Source: Saccharomyces uvarum (Eukaryota; Ascomycota; Saccharomycetes; Saccharomycetales; Saccharomycetaceae). Taken from it: DNA of 64,000 nucleotides. The notes below the pieces were generated by a model. The model was not told where the DNA came from and ran no database searches. It worked only from the letters and a program-made list of their open reading frames with translations. This document shows, piece after piece, positions 51,015 to 61,723 of the stretch (positions within the stretch are counted from its first letter, which is position 1; every line of letters begins with the position of its first letter). The stretch lies in contig OX365929.1 of the NCBI GenBank assembly GCA_947243795.1, forward strand, positions 930,001-994,000, read 5' to 3'. The position numbers and the translations under genes were made by a program.

Positions 51015-52904
51015 TCAGACCTTTATTTTCTTGGATGATTTACTTTTCTTTTTCAATTTGTTAACCAAATTTCCAATATTCTTGTTATCGTTTCCATCTT
51101 TAGTCACATCGTTTTTATTGTCACCGTGCTTTCTTTTCTTGTCATGAACACGCTTACCACGTTCCTTCAAAATTTTATTCATGGCTTGCGTACCTTTATA
51201 TTCAGGTTGAGTTGGATCAATCGCAAAATCATGATCTTCAAAGACTTCTTTGAATCTAGGATCTTCTAAGTCAGGCGTGAAAGTATCTTCGACAATTCTT
51301 TCTTTCTTTTGATATCTACTTTTCTTGTGTTTTTCCTTTTCAGATCTTAGAATTTCGTTCATGTTGAAATGTGCTTTACTATTTATTGAACTTTCTGCTT
51401 CAGCATCACCATCATCGTCCATTAGAAGCTCCAATTCAGCCTTTGATTTTGCGTTATTCTTAATTTCTTCTTCATCTGCCACATGCTTTTTGTTGGCAGA
51501 TTTGAACTTACCTCTTTTTTCCTTTTCAGATTGTTGTTTTAATTCCTTTACTTTTTGCTTTCTAGCCTTACGACGTTCCTTTTCCTTTCTTCTTATTTTT
51601 TCTATTGATGTTTCTTCTTGCCCTTCAATTGGTTTTTCATCTCCTCCTTCTAAAGCTGGAGTAAATGTAATTTCCATATCAACTTCTTCTTCGTCACCGT
51701 CATTGGTATTTTCCTTTTTGGAATTGAAGCCAAGACCGCCGACTAAGGATTTTAATTTACTTCTTACGTCTTCATTGACTTCCTCATCCGATCCATCACT
51801 ATCAGATGCCAAATAAGCTTTAAAATCCATATCGTCAATTTCTTTTTGAGTGAAGGCCCTCTTGGCAACTTCCACTCTATCAGCAGGAGTCTCGTCCCAT
51901 GTCAATTTAACATTCGAGTGTTGTAAAGCATCTGTACTGAATTGATGTGGTCTATAGTTTTTAGGTAGCGTGCTACATGCGTCTCTTGCAGTGTCATCAA
52001 AAGTCATACCATCGGGAACATACCTTAAATCGAACATATTAGCAGTTGATTCGTATTCGGTACCGTCACAGTTTTCGTAAATAGCCCTGGCTGTACTGAT
52101 ATCACTACAATCGACTACTGCGTAATAATATCTCAATCTGTCCAGCTGATATTGACGGAGAGCTCTTGAATCCACGTCTTTGTCAGCATCACCTTCTTCA
52201 TACAGGTCTTTAATGCCAATATCTATATCAGAGTCGGAATCGTCAGTATTTTTCTTCTTGGAAGCCTTGTCCTGTTTTTTTCTTTGGAAAAGTTCCTTTG
52301 GGGGGCCCTCAACTTCTTCACGTTGCATTCTTTCTTTACCGAATTCACTTGGATAAACAGAGATTCTTTCAATCTTACCACCTTTTGGAACGAAACCGGA
52401 AAATGTGATCATCAAATCTTCAGACTTAACATGATCCCAATCTAGATTCACTACGGCCAAAGTTTTGGAGGCATCCCCAGATTCAGGTTTAGCATTTTCA
52501 GCTTCCACTTCACTCTCTTCTTCGCTTTCAACCTCACTTTCTCCAGACGATTCAGAATCCGATGAGGTAAACTCATCACCAGAACTAATATAATCATTAG
52601 GAACTTCACCACGAGCACGGTCAACAGTAGCCTTCACATCTGCCGCTGTATCTTCATCATTATCTGCTTCTTTTTCGAAATATTTATCGAAATCTTCCAA
52701 TTCCTTGGTGTTGTGAGCATCCTTGATCCTTCTACCATACTTGTCAACCTTAGACTTGTGTTGCACTTCCAGATCTTTTTTGCTAAATCTAGAGTCTAAT
52801 TTGATCTTGTGATCTCTAGTTCTCGTGTTCTTAAATTTAGGATCATTGTAGATCCCAGCGAATCTAGCATCTACACTTTCTTTCTCGGGTCTATCTACAG
52901 CCAT
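51015..52904 (-). CDS. ESF1: Esf1, nucleolar 18S rRNA biogenesis factor
   Basis: 629 aa from the first ATG (52902-52904, MAVDRPEKESVDARFAGIY), near the 628 of S. cerevisiae. Essential nucleolar protein of the small-subunit processome, needed for early pre-rRNA cleavages. Highly charged, with acidic Ser/Asp/Glu runs, an RRM-like NUC153-type core (VNLDWDHVKSEDLMITFSGF), long Lys/Glu helices (EKERRKARKQKVKELKQ), the conserved block DPRFKEVFEDHDFAIDPTQP, and a Lys-rich nucleolar tail (LKKKSKSSKKIKV). The promoter holds clustered PAC and RRPE motifs, as expected for a ribosome-biogenesis gene. Confidence 0.96.
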   Translation of the reverse strand: MAVDRPEKESVDARFAGIYNDPKFKNTRTRDHKIKLDSRFSKKDLEVQHKSKVDKYGRRIKDAHNTKELEDFDKYFEKEADNDEDTAADVKATVDRARGEVPNDYISSGDEFTSSDSESSGESEVESEEESEVEAENAKPESGDASKTLAVVNLDWDHVKSEDLMITFSGFVPKGGKIERISVYPSEFGKERMQREEVEGPPKELFQRKKQDKASKKKNTDDSDSDIDIGIKDLYEEGDADKDVDSRALRQYQLDRLRYYYAVVDCSDISTARAIYENCDGTEYESTANMFDLRYVPDGMTFDDTARDACSTLPKNYRPHQFSTDALQHSNVKLTWDETPADRVEVAKRAFTQKEIDDMDFKAYLASDSDGSDEEVNEDVRSKLKSLVGGLGFNSKKENTNDGDEEEVDMEITFTPALEGGDEKPIEGQEETSIEKIRRKEKERRKARKQKVKELKQQSEKEKRGKFKSANKKHVADEEEIKNNAKSKAELELLMDDDGDAEAESSINSKAHFNMNEILRSEKEKHKKSRYQKKERIVEDTFTPDLEDPRFKEVFEDHDFAIDPTQPEYKGTQAMNKILKERGKRVHDKKRKHGDNKNDVTKDGNDNKNIGNLVNKLKKKSKSSKKIKV

Positions 52905-52998
52905 GGTCAACTTTCCTTGCTCTACCTTACCAACTTGAAATACTAAGCAGTCTTAACCGAATTACGATAAACCAAGTTTTCATTCACTCTAATAATGA

Positions 52999-53053
52999 GA
53001 TGAGGTGAGATGAGATGAGATGAGATGAAGTTTTTTTTGTGATTGAAAAATTT
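52999..53053 (-). promoter_or_regulatory. PAC and RRPE elements upstream of ESF1
   Basis: Four GATGAG cores in a pentamer tandem repeat (52999-53004, 53009-53014, 53014-53019, 53019-53024) match the PAC motif. TGAAAAATTT at 53044-53053 matches RRPE. The pair is the hallmark of the ribosome-biogenesis regulon, bound by Dot6/Tod6 and Stb3. It lies 95-150 bp upstream of the ESF1 ATG. Confidence 0.7.
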
Positions 53054-53417
53054 CGGAACGTCAATAATGACCGTCAAACTCACCAAATGTGGTTGGATCC
53101 CATATACCTCGGCCATTCCATGTGCCAAATCGTTGATACTCCACTGATTTCGCATTACCTTAAGGCAGTAAATATAACCATCCGTGTGGCTCTGGCACTG
53201 TTGGAAAGTACGTATATACACGTACGTGAATACTTCCGAGGGCCATTTTCTTTTTTTACCATACGTATATATTTTCTTTGATATTCTAAAAAAAATATAT
53301 ATATAGCGAGCGGGCTCTTTAATTCTCTGTATAATGTATAAATAAACACAACAATAATAGCTGAGTAAAAAGTGATATCAGCCGAGGACTTACGCATTGC
53401 AACTATCAACTTCAGCC

Positions 53418-54226
53418 ATGAGATCGTCCCTCGTAGCTCTTCCAAAGGTATGTTGCAGGGGCAGGCGGCATAAGCTTGTCTTTTTGATGACAAGGATTCA
53501 ACAACGCAGTTAAAGCGAGGCATTTCATACTAACATATTCTTTAAACTAATCTTTCAACGCAGTCTTTTTTAGGATTTATGCCACTATATCTAGCGGTTG
53601 AGATCGTTTTAGGTATCTCCATTCTGAATAAATGTAGCGGTGCTTATGGTATCTTAGCGTTGTTTACAGGCCATCCTTTAGATTTTATGCAATGGGTCGC
53701 ATATCTTTGGTCGGTGTTTACACTGATTGTATTTGCACAAGGACTATATTTGATTCATAAGCCAAATTTGCTGGTTTTCTCTCAAATATGCGTCCTCTAT
53801 ACCGTTGATACCATTTGTACTTGCTTTTTTACCCTATGGTTTACCACACAGTGGTTCACTTTGGAAGGTAATGTTGATTTGAGTTCTATTGCTACTGATG
53901 CTAGCAGTACTGCATCACAAGCGATTAATTATAACTCAATAGCAACCGGTAAGCTAGCAGCCCGAAGCACTGATACAAGTGGACAGGGCGCTTCTGAAAC
54001 CTACGAGTATTCAATCACGATATTAATTACATTGGTATCGTTGATATTCAGATTCTACTTTAATTTCATTTTGGCATCATTTGTCCAAGAGTTGCTGCAT
54101 CACCCTAAATATTTAGTTGATAGAGATGATGTAGAACAGGACTTGAAGAATAAGCCTATTTGGAAAAGACTTTGGGCCAAAAGTCAAAAAGGCTGTTACA
54201 AACTATGTAAGAACTTACTAGAGTAG
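53418..54226 (+). CDS. KEI1: Kei1, IPC synthase regulatory subunit (two exons)
   Basis: Exon 1 is 53418-53447 (ten codons, MRSSLVALPK); exon 2 is 53564-54226, giving 230 aa (221 in S. cerevisiae). The join reads LPK-SFLGFMPLYLAVE, matching the known protein, in phase 0. Kei1 is a four-segment Golgi membrane protein required for activity and localisation of the inositol phosphorylceramide synthase Aur1; it is cleaved late by Kex2. Visible: hydrophobic segments (for example YLAVEIVLGISILN, YLWSVFTLIVFAQGLYLI), a variable Ser/Thr-rich loop at about 110-150 that explains the extra length, and a basic tail with PIWKRLWAKSQKG, which resembles a COPI-binding retrieval region. Confidence 0.95.
53448..53563 (+). 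other. KEI1 spliceosomal intron (116 nt)
   Basis: 5' splice site GTATGT (53448-53453), perfect branch-point TACTAAC (53528-53534), 3' splice site CAG (53561-53563), 29 nt after the branch. All three are yeast consensus. The minus-strand 122-codon frame over this stretch (53155-53523) is not taken as a gene. Confidence 0.95.
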
Positions 54227-54537
54227 ATATATTAGCATAACAGATTCTCGGCATTACAGCTCGTATAACAGTCATAGAACATATCTTATGAGATACCCTT
54301 TTCATTTAAGTTGCTGATGTTTTCAGTGCTTACCATTGTCCCAATTTCAATCACGTGTCACTTTAAGGGTTTCTCTTTACGTAATTTGGAAAAAAAATAG
54401 GAAAAAAGGAAACCATAAAAGAATAGAAAAGACTAACAATCTTTACATAGTTCCCCTGTTTTGGTTCTGCTTACTACGTGGGTCGTAAACATTCCATTGA
54501 TTTCATTGCCTAAAATACGCTTATATAGTACTTGGTC
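54227..54537. promoter_or_regulatory. KEI1 3' UTR and YPR1 promoter
   Basis: 311 bp. ATCACGTG at 54350-54357 is a full Cbf1-type site (RTCACGTG), 181 bp before the YPR1 ATG. A TATATAG lies near 54523. No gene. Confidence 0.5.
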
Positions 54538-55476
54538 ATGCCTGCTACATTGAAGAATTCATCCGCTACATTGCAATTGAACACTGGTGCTTCTATTCCA
54601 GTTTTAGGGTTCGGTACCTGGCGTTCCGTTGACAATAGCGGTTATCACTCCGTCATTGCCGCTTTAAAAGCTGGCTACAGACACATTGATGCCGCTGCCA
54701 TTTATTTGAATGAAGAAGAGGTCGGCAAAGCTATCAAAGATTCCGGTGTCCCTCGTGAAGAAATTTTCATCACTACCAAACTTTGGGGTACTGAACAACG
54801 TGACCCAGAAGCTGCTTTAGACAAATCATTAAAGAGACTTGGTCTAGATTATGTTGATCTGTATTTAATGCACTGGCCTGTACCTCTAAAAACTGACACA
54901 ATCACTGATGGCGACTTTTTGTGCATTCCAACTTTAGAAGATGGCACTGTCGACGTTGACACCGAGGAATGGAACTTTGTTAAGACTTGGGACTTGATGC
55001 AAAAGTTACCAAAGACCGGTAAAACCAAAGCGGTCGGTGTCTCTAATTTCTCCATCAATAACATTAAGGAATTATTGAAGTCTCCAAGCAACAGATTGGT
55101 CCCGGCTACTAACCAAATTGAAATTCACCCATTATTGCCACAAGATGAATTGATTGCTTTTTGTAAGGAAAAGGGTATCGTTGTAGAGGCTTACTCACCA
55201 TTTGGGAGTGCCAATGCTCCGTTATTAAAAGAGCAAGCAATTATTGATATGGCTAAGAAACACTGTGTTGAACCAGCACAACTTATCATAAGTTGGAGCA
55301 TTCAAAGAGGCTACGTTGTCTTAGCCAAATCTGTCAACCCTGAAAGAGTTGTTTCCAATTTCAAAATTTTTACTTTGCCTCAGGATGATTTCAAGACTAT
55401 TAGTAACTTATCCAAGGTTCATGGTGAAAAGAGAGTCGTTAACATGCAATGGAACTCTTTCCCAATTTTTGAATGA
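54538..55476 (+). CDS. YPR1: Ypr1, NADPH-dependent aldo-keto reductase
   Basis: 312 aa, the same length as in S. cerevisiae. AKR family (GCY1 paralog); reduces 2-methylbutyraldehyde, other aldehydes and ketones, and has glycerol dehydrogenase-type activity. The catalytic tetrad is intact: D51, Y56 (DAAAIY), K81 (ITTKLW) and H112 (LYLMHWP). The NADPH-binding segment LAKSVNPERVVSNF is present near 264-277. The start at 54538 (MPATLKNSSATLQLN) is the conserved ATG; two upstream in-frame codons are not ATG. Cytosolic. Confidence 0.97.
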   Translation: MPATLKNSSATLQLNTGASIPVLGFGTWRSVDNSGYHSVIAALKAGYRHIDAAAIYLNEEEVGKAIKDSGVPREEIFITTKLWGTEQRDPEAALDKSLKRLGLDYVDLYLMHWPVPLKTDTITDGDFLCIPTLEDGTVDVDTEEWNFVKTWDLMQKLPKTGKTKAVGVSNFSINNIKELLKSPSNRLVPATNQIEIHPLLPQDELIAFCKEKGIVVEAYSPFGSANAPLLKEQAIIDMAKKHCVEPAQLIISWSIQRGYVVLAKSVNPERVVSNFKIFTLPQDDFKTISNLSKVHGEKRVVNMQWNSFPIFE

Positions 55477-55651
55477 ACAAGCTACGTCTTAGCAGATAGC
55501 TTGAATATCTTTTACTATCTGTGCTTCTCTCTTTATTCAATAGTAACATCACTGCAACAGATATCAATTTTAATTATATGCAAATATATAAGTATATATC
55601 GAATGCTTAAGTGAATGTTATTCGATAAGATGCAAAATATGTGGATAGGAC

Positions 55652-58189
55652 TTATCCTTTTTTTCTTTTAAATTTAAACTTTGGACCCTCATCATCGTCG
55701 TCGTCGTCGCCATTATCATTGTCATCTCTATAAGACCCAAGTGGTCTGCTCACTGCATTTCCACCACGTCTGTTCATTTTGGAAGATTCTTCCGGTGCGT
55801 CTGGTTGTAAATTTGATTTTGTTATGGTAACCAATTCAAAGCCGTCCTCACTATCGTTTACAATATCATTTTCGTCATCATTATCATCATCTTCAGCGAC
55901 AAATAGCTTATTTTTTACTGGTTGGACAGTACTTGCAGTATCTGAGCGACGGGAAAAAGAAAATGATCGTTCCTTCATGTCATCTGAATTCTCTTTCATA
56001 TCCGAATCTTGGGCATAAGGTCTTTCTTGAATCACGCTTGCATTTGTACTATTAGGAATATGTGTATCAGATCCTAAGTTTTCCATCTCCGTCAGAGCGA
56101 GCACATCCTCATTGTTTTTCTTATCCCAATTAGAAGCCCTATCCTTTCTAGAATATTTTTTCAGTGGCACATAGTTTCTCGTAATTAAAAAGGCGGCATT
56201 CCGTATAAAATCTGAGTTTTGATTATTGCCTTTGTTCCCCTCTTTTGCTGTCATGGAATTTGGCCATACTTTAGCAAAAGTCTTGAAATTCTTCCGCTTG
56301 GGCCATTCTTGTCTAATTGCACCCTTCTCACTTTTTCGAGCACTGCTTCTTGTCCTATTCGATCCCAAACTGCGGGGGTCTCTTAGCAGTTCATTACTGG
56401 GCTCTACAATAGCCAAGTTATTCAGTTGATTGATAGCTTCTTCGCTTAGTTCATCATCCTCCAGTTCAACAATAGTTGATTTAACTCTTTTAACTTCTCT
56501 ATTTTTTGTTTGCTGTATAGCTTCGACAAATGAATGTGGTGTGTTGGATTTTTCTTTCAGTGACAGCTCCCTTACTGGTGAATTATTACCGGCTTGTAAA
56601 TGAGACGGTGTATTTTGTGAGAGTACAGAAAACTTGCGATTATCTTTGATAGTTTGATTTTCATTTTGAGTTGAGTCATCACTTATTTTGTAACTCTCAG
56701 TAATTCTACCACCTTCCATATGCTTTTCAGGTGTGGTGATTACAGAGTTAGCTGAGATATTTTGTAATCCAGGCCGTGTAACCGTTGGTGACGGCTGTGG
56801 CGACTCACTTACAGGCTCTTCGTCCGCATGTCGTACCAAGCCACCACTCTCGGGGCTGCCGACGACTACAGCACCAGTACTACTGTAGAAATTTTCTTTC
56901 CAAACGTCTCTGCTTATTTTGTGTGTGTTCTCTACTGTCGAGGAACACTTTCCATCTATTCCTTCGACGATGGGGCTTGAGATGGTAGTCTTCGAGTTTA
57001 AAGCGAAGCTGGGCTCTTTCGCATCAGCAAAGTCTTTCTGCTTCGAAGAAGGATCAGCACTCAAACCTCCAGCAAAAAAATTTAGACTATCAAGCGGTTG
57101 CACTCTACGCCTATTCAACCTTCGTTTTTTTAAAACAGCGGGAGTAGCTTCAGTTTCAGGAGTATGGACTGTCTTTGGGATAGTAGTATGTCCTTCAGAA
57201 ACTCTTTCAAACATATTGTTTTCTTGAGGCTCGAAAGGTGCGGCTTTCGTATTTATTACGCTAGGTAACGTATCATCTATTATTGACGTTATTAAATTTT
57301 GAAGAGTGCACAATTTTTGCCCATTTTCTCTCTTATTTGTAAATGTTAAAATCAGGTATTTTTCTGATGGCTTCAAAAGATCAACATGCTTATATAAATC
57401 GTTTAGGCAGTCGAAATGGGAGAGTCTAACATTAAGTTTTCGCAGGATATTTGATACGCCTGACTCATTACCAATGGTGGTCAATGTAATAACGTTGTCT
57501 AGCTTCATAAACTTAGAAAACAAAACATTCGGATCATAATCAAAGACTTTGAAGGCCGATTTATTCACCATATCATTCCACGTTTCATCGAACTTTAAAT
57601 TCATTACAGGTGACGATAGAGGACTATTGCACAACTCAACCAGTAACTGTGATTTTTTCAGTGGTATAGTATTAACAAGTGCATACAATTCTCGCATTCC
57701 GTCATCATTGTTACTCGGAAAATCGCTGATCAGTATACTGGCGGAATCATCATTAATGGATGATTTTGTTGCAATACCAAATTGAGAAAGTGTGGTTTGA
57801 AATTGGGCCAAACTGGAGGGAATATTCCAGATTTCATCGATCCATTCAACTTTTATGCGAATAGGAGTTGTGCCCAATTCGATTTCCATATGGTTCGAAA
57901 CTTTCGTAACACTGATAATAGACGTTTCACCCACTTTCATAAACTTTTTATTTCTTGAAGTCAATTTACCTTGGTTGATTAAAGAAAGTTTGTTGCCTTT
58001 TGGATTTTGACTGTCATTAATTTCCCATTTGAAAGTGACATGCTGCCTGGAAATGCTCTTGTCATTTTTGATTACCAGTTCATTTTTGCTTGACCTACCT
58101 ATGCTGTAATTTTTAGATGCTTGCAGACAACATGATATAGAATTGATAGAACCATCTTCCAATATATTCTGGTATCGTATCACCCACAT
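55652..58189 (-). CDS. XRS2: Xrs2, MRX-complex subunit (NBS1 ortholog)
   Basis: 845 aa from the ATG at 58187-58189 (MWVIRYQN), near the 854 of S. cerevisiae. With Mre11 and Rad50 it senses and processes DNA double-strand breaks and activates Tel1. The N-terminal FHA domain (about 1-125) has [20 protein letters not shown] and RQHVTFKW, the phosphopeptide-binding residues. A long Ser/Thr-rich disordered middle follows. The C-terminal third has an Mre11-binding stretch ([12 protein letters not shown], then [17 protein letters not shown] near 640-690), an acidic run, and a basic tail (KFKFKRKKG). Middle region strongly diverged; ends conserved. Convergent with YPR1. Confidence 0.95.
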   Translation of the reverse strand: MWVIRYQNILEDGSINSISCCLQASKNYSIGRSSKNELVIKNDKSISRQHVTFKWEINDSQNPKGNKLSLINQGKLTSRNKKFMKVGETSIISVTKVSNHMEIELGTTPIRIKVEWIDEIWNIPSSLAQFQTTLSQFGIATKSSINDDSASILISDFPSNNDDGMRELYALVNTIPLKKSQLLVELCNSPLSSPVMNLKFDETWNDMVNKSAFKVFDYDPNVLFSKFMKLDNVITLTTIGNESGVSNILRKLNVRLSHFDCLNDLYKHVDLLKPSEKYLILTFTNKRENGQKLCTLQNLITSIIDDTLPSVINTKAAPFEPQENNMFERVSEGHTTIPKTVHTPETEATPAVLKKRRLNRRRVQPLDSLNFFAGGLSADPSSKQKDFADAKEPSFALNSKTTISSPIVEGIDGKCSSTVENTHKISRDVWKENFYSSTGAVVVGSPESGGLVRHADEEPVSESPQPSPTVTRPGLQNISANSVITTPEKHMEGGRITESYKISDDSTQNENQTIKDNRKFSVLSQNTPSHLQAGNNSPVRELSLKEKSNTPHSFVEAIQQTKNREVKRVKSTIVELEDDELSEEAINQLNNLAIVEPSNELLRDPRSLGSNRTRSSARKSEKGAIRQEWPKRKNFKTFAKVWPNSMTAKEGNKGNNQNSDFIRNAAFLITRNYVPLKKYSRKDRASNWDKKNNEDVLALTEMENLGSDTHIPNSTNASVIQERPYAQDSDMKENSDDMKERSFSFSRRSDTASTVQPVKNKLFVAEDDDNDDENDIVNDSEDGFELVTITKSNLQPDAPEESSKMNRRGGNAVSRPLGSYRDDNDNGDDDDDDEGPKFKFKRKKG

Positions 58190-58417
58190 CAATATATGGT
58201 TATAGCCTTCCCGTCGTCATTAAGACTGCTTGCCCTCCACAATCATCTTTTCTAACTCTTTCATTTTTGGTTACGCATACCTTCAAAAAAAAAAGAGCCT
58301 TATGCAGGTGATTAAATGTACAACAATCTTTAAGCATATTTAAAGGACTTCTATAAAAGTAGAAATGGGAGATGTGCCATCACTCTTACATATTTGATTA
58401 AGGGACTACATATATAT

Positions 58418-59746
58418 TTAGGTCTTGAATATTTCCACATTCCTTGGAATGATATTAAGTTTAGTGATAATGATAGTGCCGTTTGGATCAATATTGACCT
58501 CGAAAGGCTCCGGTTTATTACAGTTGTAATGGGAGATGTTTGCCTCTACTAAATCACAAGTAGATTTGATACAATGGTTGCACCATTCCACCGCAACTTT
58601 GGCATTATAGTTCATTTCCTTTTTATTCAAGGGTAAACCTGGATGATTAAATTTTCTGAATAGTGCATCCCTTGAGTACCATTGAATGTCCAATAGTTGA
58701 CCACTATAACTGTCCCTCAAACCTATCATGATATCTGAGTTTGGTAATAAACCTGTTTGTATCCACGTTTTCAGGAGTTTTTTCCTATGGTTGGAATTCT
58801 GCATTGATAATGGACCAAAACATTTTAGTTCTGTATTTGTTTTCGAAACAGGGTTGAATGCATCCATCTCGCAACGCATTAATAGGCCAATATCCTCTGA
58901 AAGTTTACCCTCCACGATAGAAAAGACTGGACATTTTGAATCACTAGAACCAGAGTTCTTGGTATTTTCGGTCAAACAATTCTCAAGTTCAAATCCTGAA
59001 TAGCAAATTTTTTTGATATTTGGATCACTTGAATAAATGCCCACCTTGGACATCTTATGATCGTATTTAGGGTTTCTAGAAAGTGAAATAAAACCATTCC
59101 CCATATATGTAGCAATCAATGACTTTTGTTTATTTCGTCTATCAAAAAGATGCATGGTTAGATCCACGATATGGTGCCTTGTGGTAACGACAGTAAATTT
59201 TTTACCGATTTTGAAAGGTTTACCAGGATTATTTAGTCTCCAATCCTCAATATATGAGATACATGGTGCGATTGTATCTAACTCAGCTATTGTCATGGGA
59301 ACAAGCTCATCGATATTAGCAAATAAGTCATGGCCCAAATACAGGGCCTTCAGCTTCCTTGCCTCAAGAAGCGGACTTTCGTATAGGTGAGAAATATCCT
59401 TTTTCAAATTAGGTACAACGTCTTTGCGTGCAGCGACATACAACTGGTTGTCGGTGAACAAAGCCACTTCTTTACTTTCATAAAATATATCTGTTGGTGA
59501 TTTTGTAGGAAAACTGCGTATACTCGTATGCAAAAACGAAGTATATGGGACACGTGTGAATTCAGGGCTTCCTTCCAGATAGCCATTTTTTTGTTGTGAA
59601 GACGGCCTTATTAAAGACGAAGTAGGAATTATTTTCCTTTTGGATGATTTCTTTCGGCGCTCTTTCACTGGGTTAGGTACGTTATGCAAATTTATGCCTT
59701 CTAAATCCTTTGCCAATTTAACAACACCATCTTGCTCAGGTGACAT
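58418..59746 (-). CDS. DXO1: Dxo1, decapping and 5'-3' exoribonuclease (DXO/Rai1 family)
   Basis: 442 aa, the same length as in S. cerevisiae. Removes incomplete or non-canonical 5' caps and degrades the RNA; also trims the 25S rRNA 5' end. Family motifs are visible: the acidic metal-binding pair in LLMRCEMDAFNP (E293, D295), preceded by GFELEN near 251-256, then QTGLLPNSDIMIGLRDSYSG (332-351) and LLDIQWYSRD. The N-terminal ~60 residues are basic and variable (KERRKKSSKRKIIPTS). It lacks the Rat1-binding role of Rai1. The gene is divergent from CTS2. Confidence 0.95.
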   Translation of the reverse strand: MSPEQDGVVKLAKDLEGINLHNVPNPVKERRKKSSKRKIIPTSSLIRPSSQQKNGYLEGSPEFTRVPYTSFLHTSIRSFPTKSPTDIFYESKEVALFTDNQLYVAARKDVVPNLKKDISHLYESPLLEARKLKALYLGHDLFANIDELVPMTIAELDTIAPCISYIEDWRLNNPGKPFKIGKKFTVVTTRHHIVDLTMHLFDRRNKQKSLIATYMGNGFISLSRNPKYDHKMSKVGIYSSDPNIKKICYSGFELENCLTENTKNSGSSDSKCPVFSIVEGKLSEDIGLLMRCEMDAFNPVSKTNTELKCFGPLSMQNSNHRKKLLKTWIQTGLLPNSDIMIGLRDSYSGQLLDIQWYSRDALFRKFNHPGLPLNKKEMNYNAKVAVEWCNHCIKSTCDLVEANISHYNCNKPEPFEVNIDPNGTIIITKLNIIPRNVEIFKT

Positions 59747-60048
59747 AATTGGGCTTTTGGTCGGACGGAAGGCTCCGTCATCAAACCATCGCTTCTTAAC
59801 TCTTGATGCAGCAACGCATGAAGGCTATTCTAAAAGAGAAGCTCATCGTGACGATTTCGGAAAAACTGGAAAAATAGTAGTGGGGTAATCCTGGGCTTTG
59901 ACACAATAACTAATAGTCATCCCAAAGGCATATTCAATATTGAAAGGACATATCAACAAAGCGGATTTTTGTGGAAGTGTGTGCTAAGAACTATATTATC
60001 GGTTTGTTCTCCGCGACTCGCACAAACAAAAGACACAAGAGTGATTAA
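59747..60048. promoter_or_regulatory. Divergent DXO1 / CTS2 promoter region
   Basis: 302 bp between the start codons. A small inverted repeat, GACGGA-4 nt-TCCGTC, lies near 59764-59779, within the DXO1 leader. No factor site identified. Confidence 0.4.
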
Positions 60049-61584
60049 ATGGTAGATCACTCGCAGCACCACAGATCAAACACCAGCATCATATCACATT
60101 TGCTAATACTACTTATCGCTATAACAATTATCATCGAAATGTGCTTATATAACAAACTTTTTAAGAACCAACGATCCGAAGATATAAGGGACAACTTTCA
60201 GAACGATGAACACCAAGTGTCCAATATGGTGCAAAACCAGAAACCCAGTGGTGATGACGATGGATATGTATCCGGTGTCTATTATTCAAACTGGTCACCA
60301 TACAAGCCAAGATTCCACTTCCCTCACGACATTGACCTAGAGCAAGTATCGCATGTATATTATGCCTTTTTCAAGATAGACCCAAAAACTGGCAGTATAG
60401 GAAGCACAGATAGTTGGTCTGACTTGGAGATGGACTTATATAAACCGTTGGCGATCAAAGCTTTGCAATTGGTTGATGATAACCTGAATGACAACAATAT
60501 GCAAAGTGTATTGCCTTTAGGCTGCATAGGTGAACTGTTTTATCTGAAAAATGCTTGTTCTGGCAGAAAGTTCAAGAGTATTATGTCTATCGGAGGTTGG
60601 TCGGATAGTGAAAACTTCAAAACCATAGTCAAAGATGAAAAATTGTTACAAAGTTTTGTTGATTCATCAGTGGAAACAATGTTCAAGTTAGGGTTCGATG
60701 GTATTGATATAGATTGGGAGTTTCCTGAAAACAATAAAGTAGAACCTCAAGGCTATTTAAAGCTGGTTAAAATGTTGCGATTGAAATTGAATAGTCTAGA
60801 ATCTCAAATTTTTGGTGAGAGCACTAAAGATCATTTCCAATTGTCCATCGCAGCACCTGCATTCAAAGATAAACTTTTTTTTCTACCAATTGCAGAAATT
60901 GACCAATATATCGACCATTGGAATATGATGACGTACGATTATTACGGTTCGTGGTCTGAAACAACCGGATATCACAGCAATTTATTCAGTGAGACGGAAT
61001 TAAGCGGAAACTTTGCCATACACTATATGATTGGTGAATTTGGTGTCCATCCCAGAAAATTAGTGTTGGGAATGGCTGCTTATGGTAGAAGTTTCCATAT
61101 TAAGGATGACAAATTCCGGCCTTTCACTAAAAATACTGTATTAATTAATCAACAGTTTAAAGGGGTAGGCAAGTCTGGTAAAGAAATAGATAAAGCAGAT
61201 GGCAAAGAAGGAATATGGCCTTACAAAAATTTACCAAAGAAGGGCACTACAGAACAATATGACCCTAAATACGTTTCAGCATATTGTTTTGATGAGAAAA
61301 ACATGATATTTATTGGTTATGATAATACTGAATCAGTTAAAACTAAGGCAGACTATGTGATGCATACCAAGTTAGGTGGGGGATTTTGGTGGGAATCATG
61401 CGGTGAGGATTATGCAGATAAATCAAGGTCGTTAATTAACGCGTTCAATGAAGCCCTTCACTTTAACGTATCATCGAAACCGTCAATGTTCCAAGACAAA
61501 AGAGTTAGAAAATACTACTTAAGTAAATATGGCGATGGCGGATTTTTAGCTCCATATCTCAAGCATTTGGAATCCATGAAATAG
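60049..61584 (+). CDS. CTS2: Cts2, GH18 chitinase-family protein
   Basis: 511 aa, the same length as in S. cerevisiae. Glycoside hydrolase family 18. SIGGW (180-184) and the catalytic signature GFDGIDIDWEFPE (DxxDxDxE, with E224 as acid) are intact, as is the MTYDYYGSW substrate-binding segment. The N-terminus has a single hydrophobic stretch (about 14-35, HLLILLIAITIIIEMCLY) after a polar start without a clear cleavage site, so it may be a type II membrane protein rather than secreted. In S. cerevisiae it is a putative chitinase linked to sporulation. Acts on chitin, presumably at the cell surface or spore wall. Confidence 0.95.
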   Translation: MVDHSQHHRSNTSIISHLLILLIAITIIIEMCLYNKLFKNQRSEDIRDNFQNDEHQVSNMVQNQKPSGDDDGYVSGVYYSNWSPYKPRFHFPHDIDLEQVSHVYYAFFKIDPKTGSIGSTDSWSDLEMDLYKPLAIKALQLVDDNLNDNNMQSVLPLGCIGELFYLKNACSGRKFKSIMSIGGWSDSENFKTIVKDEKLLQSFVDSSVETMFKLGFDGIDIDWEFPENNKVEPQGYLKLVKMLRLKLNSLESQIFGESTKDHFQLSIAAPAFKDKLFFLPIAEIDQYIDHWNMMTYDYYGSWSETTGYHSNLFSETELSGNFAIHYMIGEFGVHPRKLVLGMAAYGRSFHIKDDKFRPFTKNTVLINQQFKGVGKSGKEIDKADGKEGIWPYKNLPKKGTTEQYDPKYVSAYCFDEKNMIFIGYDNTESVKTKADYVMHTKLGGGFWWESCGEDYADKSRSLINAFNEALHFNVSSKPSMFQDKRVRKYYLSKYGDGGFLAPYLKHLESMK

Positions 61585-61723
61585 TGAGTGCAAATACAAA
61601 AATATATAATAATAACAAAAAGTTTCATTTATTTTTTTTCATTCGTATATTTATATACACATAAAATGTCGATTATTGGAGTTTGAAGTTCATAAAAGAT
61701 GAGTTTTGTCGGGGTTTGAAGAA

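Noticed and set aside
51325-51816. 163-codon plus-strand frame inside ESF1
   Set aside because: Complement of Lys/Glu-rich coding DNA, giving Ser/Phe-rich nonsense.
53155-53523. 122-codon minus-strand frame at the position of S. cerevisiae YDR366C
   Set aside because: Covers KEI1 exon 1 and its intron in antisense; no features that I can match.
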